Source of the DNA: Bacillota bacterium
Lineage (GTDB): Bacteria > Bacillota > Clostridia > Lachnospirales > Lachnospiraceae
Length of the DNA stretch: 64,000 nucleotides
Direction: 5' to 3'
Assembly (NCBI GenBank): GCA_023390555.1
Contig: JAEWCQ010000021.1
Span: forward strand, 62,001-126,000
Below are positions 59,546-64,000 of the stretch, in pieces. How positions within the stretch are numbered: position 1 is the first letter of the stretch; each line of letters begins with the position of its first letter. Made by a program: the position numbers and the translations under genes. The notes beneath the pieces are model-generated. The model searched no databases. It was not told the DNA's origin and was given only the letters and a program-made list of their open reading frames with translations.

Positions 59546-61372
59546 CTATTCTACTGTTACAGATTTTGCAAGATTCCGCGGTTTATCCACATCACAGCCT
59601 TTTCCCACCGACACATAATAACTAAACAGCTGAAGCGGAATAATTGCAAGTGAATTTGTGAAATAACGGTTGGTCTGCGGAATATACATGACATAATCAG
59701 CGGCTTTTTCAATTTCCGTATTTCCCTCATTGGTCACAGCCATAACGAATGCGCCACGGGTGCGGACCTCCACAATATTGCTGAGTGTCTTTTTAAACAG
59801 CTCATCCTGTGTCGCAACTGCCGCAACCAGGGTACCGTCTTCTATCAGAGAAATTGTACCATGCTTTAATTCTCCGGCAGCGTATGCCTCGGAATGGATA
59901 TAAGATATCTCTTTTAACTTCAGTGAACCTTCCATGGAAATCGCGTAATCAATACCGCGTCCGATAAAGAATACATCTTTGGCCGCAATATAGCGGTTTG
60001 CGAATTTCTGGATACGCTCCTTATTGTTCAGCAGTAATTCAATTTGATCCGGAAGTTTTTTCATGTCTTTTAACATGCCCGTAACTTCCTCTTCTGTCAT
60101 TCTGCCGCGTACCTGTGCAAATTTGATTGCAAGCAGATATTGTGCGATCAACTGGGCACTGTATGCCTTTGTGGTCGCAACCGCAATTTCCGGGCCTGCC
60201 CAGGTATACATTACCTTATCTGCCTCTCTGGCGATCGAACTGCCTACCACATTGACAATGCCAAGTGTGGTTACGCCTTTGTTTCTTGCCTCCCGAAGTG
60301 CTGCAAGAGAATCCGCCGTCTCACCCGACTGACTGATGATGATTACCAGTGCACCTTCTTCTAAAATCGGATTGCGGTAGCGGAATTCAGAAGCCACGTC
60401 GACTTCTACCGGAATTCTTGCCAGACCTTCAAAAATATATTTACTCGTGACACCCGTATGATAAGCAGATCCGCAGGCAATGATATGAATCTTTTTGATT
60501 GCCCTGATTTCTTCTTCGGTCATCCCCAGTTCCTCAATGACAATCTGGTTCTCCTTAATACGGGGACTCATGGTATCACGTACAGTCTTCGGCTGCTCAT
60601 TCATTTCTTTCAGCATAAAATGCTCATAGCCGCCTTTCTCTGCAGCATTGATATCCCATTCTATTGTTTTGGATTCTTTTTCAATCGCTTCTCCGTCCAC
60701 ATTGAAGAATGAAATGGAATCCCCTGTCAGACGGGCAATCTCTTCGTTTTCAATAAAATATACGTCTCTGGTGTATTTCAAAACCGCCGGAACATCAGAA
60801 GCAATCAGATTCCCATCTTTTCCTCTTCCAACGATCAGCGGACTGTCTTTACGAACAGAGTAAAGTACATCCGGTTGATCCATGAAAATAATTCCCAATG
60901 CGTATGATCCTTCCACACGGTGCATGACCTTTGTGATCGCTTCCAGCGGATCGCCGCTATAGTAATAATCCAACAGGTGCGCCAGCACTTCCGTATCTGT
61001 TTCCGAGCAGAAATGATAGTCTTTATCGGTAAGCGTTTTCTTTAGTTTCATGTAATTTTCGATAATCCCATTGTGCACGACAGCAATCGTTTTGTTCCCG
61101 TTAAAATGCGGATGTGCATTGCTGTCTGTCGGCGCACCGTGTGTCGCCCAGCGCGTATGACCGATTCCGACACGCCCCGGCATCGTTTCTCCTCCGTGTG
61201 TCAGCTCACTTAACACCTTTAATCTGCCGGTCGCTTTTGCACAATTGATCTTCTCTCCGTCATAAACGGCCATTCCGGCGGAATCGTATCCCCGATACTC
61301 TAACTTGGACAGTCCGTCTAACAGAATTGGCGCTGCCTGTTCCTTTCCTATGTAACCAACAATCCCACACAT
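59546..61372 (-). CDS. glmS: Glutamine--fructose-6-phosphate aminotransferase (isomerising)
   Basis: 608 residues, normal size. Starts MCGIVGYIG, with the cysteine nucleophile of the glutaminase at position 2, and ends DKPRNLAKSVTVE, the canonical C-terminus. Two SIS sugar-isomerase domains lie in between (IIACGSAYHTGVTSKYI, ISQSGETADSLAAL, GRGIDYAISMEGSLKLKEIS). It makes glucosamine 6-phosphate, the entry point to peptidoglycan and surface polymers. GGAGG precedes the ATG at 61372, which rules out the seven-codon upstream extension. I find no glmS ribozyme in its 5' leader. Confidence 0.97.
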   Translation of the reverse strand: MCGIVGYIGKEQAAPILLDGLSKLEYRGYDSAGMAVYDGEKINCAKATGRLKVLSELTHGGETMPGRVGIGHTRWATHGAPTDSNAHPHFNGNKTIAVVHNGIIENYMKLKKTLTDKDYHFCSETDTEVLAHLLDYYYSGDPLEAITKVMHRVEGSYALGIIFMDQPDVLYSVRKDSPLIVGRGKDGNLIASDVPAVLKYTRDVYFIENEEIARLTGDSISFFNVDGEAIEKESKTIEWDINAAEKGGYEHFMLKEMNEQPKTVRDTMSPRIKENQIVIEELGMTEEEIRAIKKIHIIACGSAYHTGVTSKYIFEGLARIPVEVDVASEFRYRNPILEEGALVIIISQSGETADSLAALREARNKGVTTLGIVNVVGSSIAREADKVMYTWAGPEIAVATTKAYSAQLIAQYLLAIKFAQVRGRMTEEEVTGMLKDMKKLPDQIELLLNNKERIQKFANRYIAAKDVFFIGRGIDYAISMEGSLKLKEISYIHSEAYAAGELKHGTISLIEDGTLVAAVATQDELFKKTLSNIVEVRTRGAFVMAVTNEGNTEIEKAADYVMYIPQTNRYFTNSLAIIPLQLFSYYVSVGKGCDVDKPRNLAKSVTVE

Positions 61373-61431
61373 ATGATTATCCTCCTGTCTCATTATCTGA
61401 ATATTGCTTCTTACTTACTGCTGTTATTAAA

Positions 61432-61486
61432 ATATGTGAAAACCACATATAACGTTCATTATAACAACAAATCCATTGCTTGGCAA
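61432..61486 (-). promoter_or_regulatory. glmS promoter and 5' hairpin
   Basis: Reverse strand: TTGCCA (61481-61486), 17-base spacer, TATAAT (61458-61463). The expected transcript opens with a small hairpin ATATGTG / CACATAT (61432-61450) followed by TTTTAATAAC. The leader to the ATG is about 80 bases. Confidence 0.7.
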
Positions 61487-61514
61487 TGCAATTTCCATAC
61501 TGGCAGAAATAGTA

Positions 61515-61550
61515 AGAAGCCTGCCTACATCCTTGTATAAGCAGACTTCT
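61515..61550 (-). terminator. Hairpin after the second LCP gene
   Basis: Reverse strand: AGAAGTCTGCTTATA / TGTAGGCAGGCTTCT with a short loop, 24 bases after the LCP stop, followed by TTCTTACTATTT. A likely though not strong terminator. Confidence 0.65.
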
Positions 61551-61573
61551 ATACGATAGAGTCAATGATTATT

Positions 61574-62722
61574 TTATTCCTGAACAGAAGAACTATTCAC
61601 TGATATTTCTGTTTCCGTTGTATCTTCTGTATCCAATGGATTATCTACTCTGGCTGCATCATCAATTGTATAGCCAGTCTCATAGGCAATCTCATCACTG
61701 TATTTTTGCACGTTCTCAGACGTCACATAGTCTGTCACACCAAACAGGTACTCATGCAATTCTGACACATTTGTCTCTAGATCTGTCGGTACTACGACAT
61801 CACCCTTGCTGCCTCCAAGCTCTGCCGTATTTAATTCAAACGGCCAGCCGTGTGTTCCTGCAAGCTCATAATCCATCAGGTTCGAAGCCAGACCAAGCAG
61901 TGTCGTGTTGGTCATGCTTGTCTCCACTTCATCGAAAACCGTATCTACAATCTTATTCAGCGTAGCTAAATCTGCTGATTTCGCTTTTTTGATCATCTGC
62001 TCCACAACCGTACGCTGGCGCTCGGTACGACGATAGTCATCGCCGGAAGTATAACGGATGCGGGCATATCCGGTGGCCTGTGTACCATCCAGCGTATAGG
62101 TTCCAGGACCGCTGATGTAATTTACCGTCTTGCCGGTGACATCTCCGGTCGTCTCTGCATAGCTGTTCAGCAGACTCACTTCATCCTTCTCCACGGTAAT
62201 CTCAACTCCGCCCAATAAATCAATGGCATCTGATACAGCATTAAAATCAACGACTACATACTGGTCTATATCCAGATCCAGGTTCGCATTCAGTGTGGCA
62301 ATCGCATTGGTCACACCACCCTTTGCATACGCGGCATTTACCTTGCGGTACGTGTCATTACCGATATTCAGATAGGTGTCACGGTATATGGATACCAGCT
62401 TTACTTCCTTTGTGTCATTATTGATGCTGGCGACCATGATTACGTCACTGTTACCGGAGCTCAATTCACCGTTGGAACGGTTATCGAGGCCAAAAATTGC
62501 AATATTTGTGTATCCCTCCAGAAGCTTCTTAGTTGTATTATCCAGCTTGTTGATGTTCAGATCTTCTTTTGCGATATCATTTCGCTCGATCTTATTCAGT
62601 TTGGCCCAGACAAATACCCCGCCCAACAATACGATCAGAAAAATGATTTCAATGATGACAATAATAATTTTTCTTTTTCTTCGTTGTTTTTTCGTTAATT
62701 TCCTTTTTGTACTTGCGCTCAT
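61574..62722 (-). CDS. LytR-CpsA-Psr (LCP) family protein, second copy
   Basis: 382 residues. Basic tail (KRKLTKKQRRKRK), one membrane helix (about 21-43), then an LCP domain: NIAIFGLDNRSNGELSSGNSD, VSIYRDTYLN, YVVVDFNAVSDAIDLLGGVE, YARIRYTSGDDYRRTERQR. The protein ends in an acidic S/T/E tail (about 360-382). It is closely similar to the LCP protein at 49457-50515. The ATG at 62722 follows GGTGG; the longer frame upstream lacks a ribosome site. The position next to glycosyltransferases suggests it ligates their polymer to the wall. Confidence 0.94.
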   Translation of the reverse strand: MSASTKRKLTKKQRRKRKIIIVIIEIIFLIVLLGGVFVWAKLNKIERNDIAKEDLNINKLDNTTKKLLEGYTNIAIFGLDNRSNGELSSGNSDVIMVASINNDTKEVKLVSIYRDTYLNIGNDTYRKVNAAYAKGGVTNAIATLNANLDLDIDQYVVVDFNAVSDAIDLLGGVEITVEKDEVSLLNSYAETTGDVTGKTVNYISGPGTYTLDGTQATGYARIRYTSGDDYRRTERQRTVVEQMIKKAKSADLATLNKIVDTVFDEVETSMTNTTLLGLASNLMDYELAGTHGWPFELNTAELGGSKGDVVVPTDLETNVSELHEYLFGVTDYVTSENVQKYSDEIAYETGYTIDDAARVDNPLDTEDTTETEISVNSSSVQE

Positions 62723-62812
62723 TGTGTTTTCCACCTGTTTATCTAATTCATTCTTTATTTTTGCAATACCTGCTTTCCTGCACAGAAGCACAGCAAAGCG
62801 TAAATCCCACTA

Positions 62813-62841
62813 AATATATACCACTTTTTTCCTTATGTCAA
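62813..62841 (-). promoter_or_regulatory. Promoter of the second LCP gene
   Basis: Reverse strand: TTGACA (62836-62841), 17-base spacer, TATATT (62813-62818). The -35 overlaps the stop codon of the upstream glycosyltransferase gene, and no terminator separates them, so the LCP gene can be transcribed both with and without the cluster. Confidence 0.65.
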
Positions 62842-63572
62842 TAGTTCATACCTTCGCGCAGCTGCTTCCGCCGTGCCTTTAATTCCTGTATCAGAATGAT
62901 TCGGTTATGCAGCATTTTCCGAATTCCATAATGATGCATGCTCGATTGATTTTCTTCATGTCTCCGGTAATAGAGCAGTTTTTCCTGCAAAAAACTGGCA
63001 CCTTCCCCGGTCAGGTCACTGATCACGCCAATCCACTGGTCATGCATTTCAATCGTATCCGGTATTGGAAGCACATATTCCAGAAGTTCCCTCCGAAACG
63101 CCATACAACAGCCGATATACGTATTCCGCCATATATTCTTCAAAACGCCTCTCCCGGAATGTCTCTGCCTGTAAAAAGAATCCAGCATGACAGTTTGGCC
63201 ATCTTCTTTTACAACGACTGCATCGTGTACGACTACACCGCTCCCCGTACTCACAAACGCATCCAGTACGGTGCAAACCTTATTTTTCTCCCAGATATCG
63301 TCCTGATCTGCAAGAAAAATATATTTTCCATTACATGCACGAAGGACATAATCCACGTTTGCCTTTATCCCTTTTCCCGGTCCTTCCAGAATTTTGATCC
63401 GGCTTTCCCTCTCCGTATATTCTTTTAAAATCTGAAGTGTTCCATCCCTGGAACCGTCATCTGATATTACAACTTCATCCTGTTCTCCGATACTGGCAAG
63501 AATTGAATCCAATTGTTCCCTTACATACTTTTCTCCGTTATACGTAACCATTGCAACGGATACTCTTATCAT
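62838..63572 (-). CDS. Family 2 glycosyltransferase
   Basis: 244 residues, soluble GT-A fold. N-terminal VSVAMVTYNGEKYVREQLDSI, the nucleotide-sugar site VVISDDGSRDGT (about 34-45), and the DxD-like LADQDDIW (about 90-97), as in rhamnosyl- and other sugar transferases acting on lipid-linked intermediates. The ATG at 63572 overlaps the preceding glycosyltransferase stop (ATGA), which fixes the start and indicates coupled translation. The sugar donor is unknown. Confidence 0.93.
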   Translation of the reverse strand: MIRVSVAMVTYNGEKYVREQLDSILASIGEQDEVVISDDGSRDGTLQILKEYTERESRIKILEGPGKGIKANVDYVLRACNGKYIFLADQDDIWEKNKVCTVLDAFVSTGSGVVVHDAVVVKEDGQTVMLDSFYRQRHSGRGVLKNIWRNTYIGCCMAFRRELLEYVLPIPDTIEMHDQWIGVISDLTGEGASFLQEKLLYYRRHEENQSSMHHYGIRKMLHNRIILIQELKARRKQLREGMNY

Positions 63573-64000
63573 ATCAGCTTCCACCCCCATTTCTGAAAAT
63601 AAGACCTCATGGATTTCAGATGCAGTCGGAAAAGATGGCTGGCCTTATGAGAACCACGCTCCCACTTGTGTATGACCGAAGCCCATGGACAGTATCGCAG
63701 TACAGATACTTCATTGACTCGTCTGCATAAATCCGCATCCTCCATATATAAAAAGAATCGTTCATCAAATCCGCCCAGACTGCGGAACAGTTCCGTCCGT
63801 ATTACCAGAAAACTCCCCTGTGCAAACGGCACATCAAAAGGCTTGTTATAATTCATATCCTGCATGGTATGGTATGCCTGACGCTTCCGGAAAAAATGTT
63901 TTGCAAACATGCGTATAAACAGATCTGCCACCGTAAGCTCTCTCCGGTATACCGGCTGCAGATTCCCATCTTCGTCTAAAATTCTTGGTACACACATGCC
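63569..64000 (-). CDS. Family 2 glycosyltransferase, N-terminus outside window
   Basis: 143 C-terminal residues are visible and the frame runs past the right edge. The segment PFAQGSFLVIRTELFRSLGGFDERFFLYMEDADLCRRV is typical of WcaA/rhamnosyltransferase-type GT2 enzymes, with the ED acidic pair near the catalytic base. The conserved N-terminal nucleotide-binding part is not in the window. It is coupled to the next glycosyltransferase by ATGA, showing the start of a surface-polysaccharide cluster to the right. Confidence 0.9.
   Translation of the reverse strand, partial: GMCVPRILDEDGNLQPVYRRELTVADLFIRMFAKHFFRKRQAYHTMQDMNYNKPFDVPFAQGSFLVIRTELFRSLGGFDERFFLYMEDADLCRRVNEVSVLRYCPWASVIHKWERGSHKASHLFRLHLKSMRSYFQKWGWKLI

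Noticed and set aside
61373..61573. Possible glmS ribozyme
   Set aside because: The leader after the mapped-looking promoter is only about 80 bases and has no recognisable ribozyme core; it contains just a small hairpin.

Overview
The window looks like chromosomal DNA of a saccharolytic gut-type Firmicute, most likely a Lachnospiraceae-like clostridium. This is an inference from gene content: a large secreted modular alpha-amylase with CBM26 and Big2 modules, a GH94 cellobiose phosphorylase, LytR-CpsA-Psr proteins, split iron-sulfur L-serine dehydratase, T-box and preQ1 control elements, TTGACA/TATAAT promoters and AGGAGG ribosome binding sites. I see no rRNA, tRNA, insertion sequence, prophage or CRISPR array. 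The DNA reads as stable core plus carbohydrate accessory genome.

Layout. 1-9.1 kb: a J-domain protein coupled to a DUF5685 protein; valS with a T-box leader; two divergent small HTH regulators; a GNAT and a DUF2156 protein; a TetR/MFS efflux pair with a visible operator. 9.05-11.5 kb: EamA transporter and sdaAB-sdaAA, all on the minus strand. 11.7-21.4 kb: a polyamine locus on the minus strand, in transcription order LuxR-type regulator, PII-family protein, potA, potB, potC, potD, aldehyde dehydrogenase, putrescine aminotransferase, GABA-type aminotransferase. Together these would import putrescine and convert it to 4-aminobutyraldehyde, GABA and succinate semialdehyde. 21.5-22.1 kb: queT with a preQ1-type leader.

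22.4-47.4 kb is the sugar region: a 1758-residue amylase; a soluble chemotaxis transducer; a locus made of binding protein, two permeases, a membrane-tethered AraC regulator and a 1458-residue secreted beta-helix protein; then lacI, binding protein and two permeases, divergent from a GH94 cellobiose phosphorylase, with repeated operator-like sites between them. Both ABC systems lack a local ATPase and presumably share one encoded elsewhere.

47.4-64 kb is the cell envelope region: an unknown secreted protein, an SH3-amidase lipoprotein, two LCP proteins, a very large amidase-Fn3-glucosaminidase, carbamate kinase, a LysR/YoaK pair, HtrA, GtrA, glmS and two glycosyltransferases that open a polysaccharide cluster running past the right edge.

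The most unusual signals are (i) the PII protein with a longer, tyrosine-free T-loop at the head of the polyamine operon, and (ii) a recurring leader layout in which a predicted promoter fires directly into a hairpin near the 5' end (luxR, PII, patA, chemotaxis gene, secreted protein gene, glmS). In the luxR leader the hairpin's 3' arm is also complementary to the ribosome binding site. Promoter and RNA calls are by eye, without folding or statistics.
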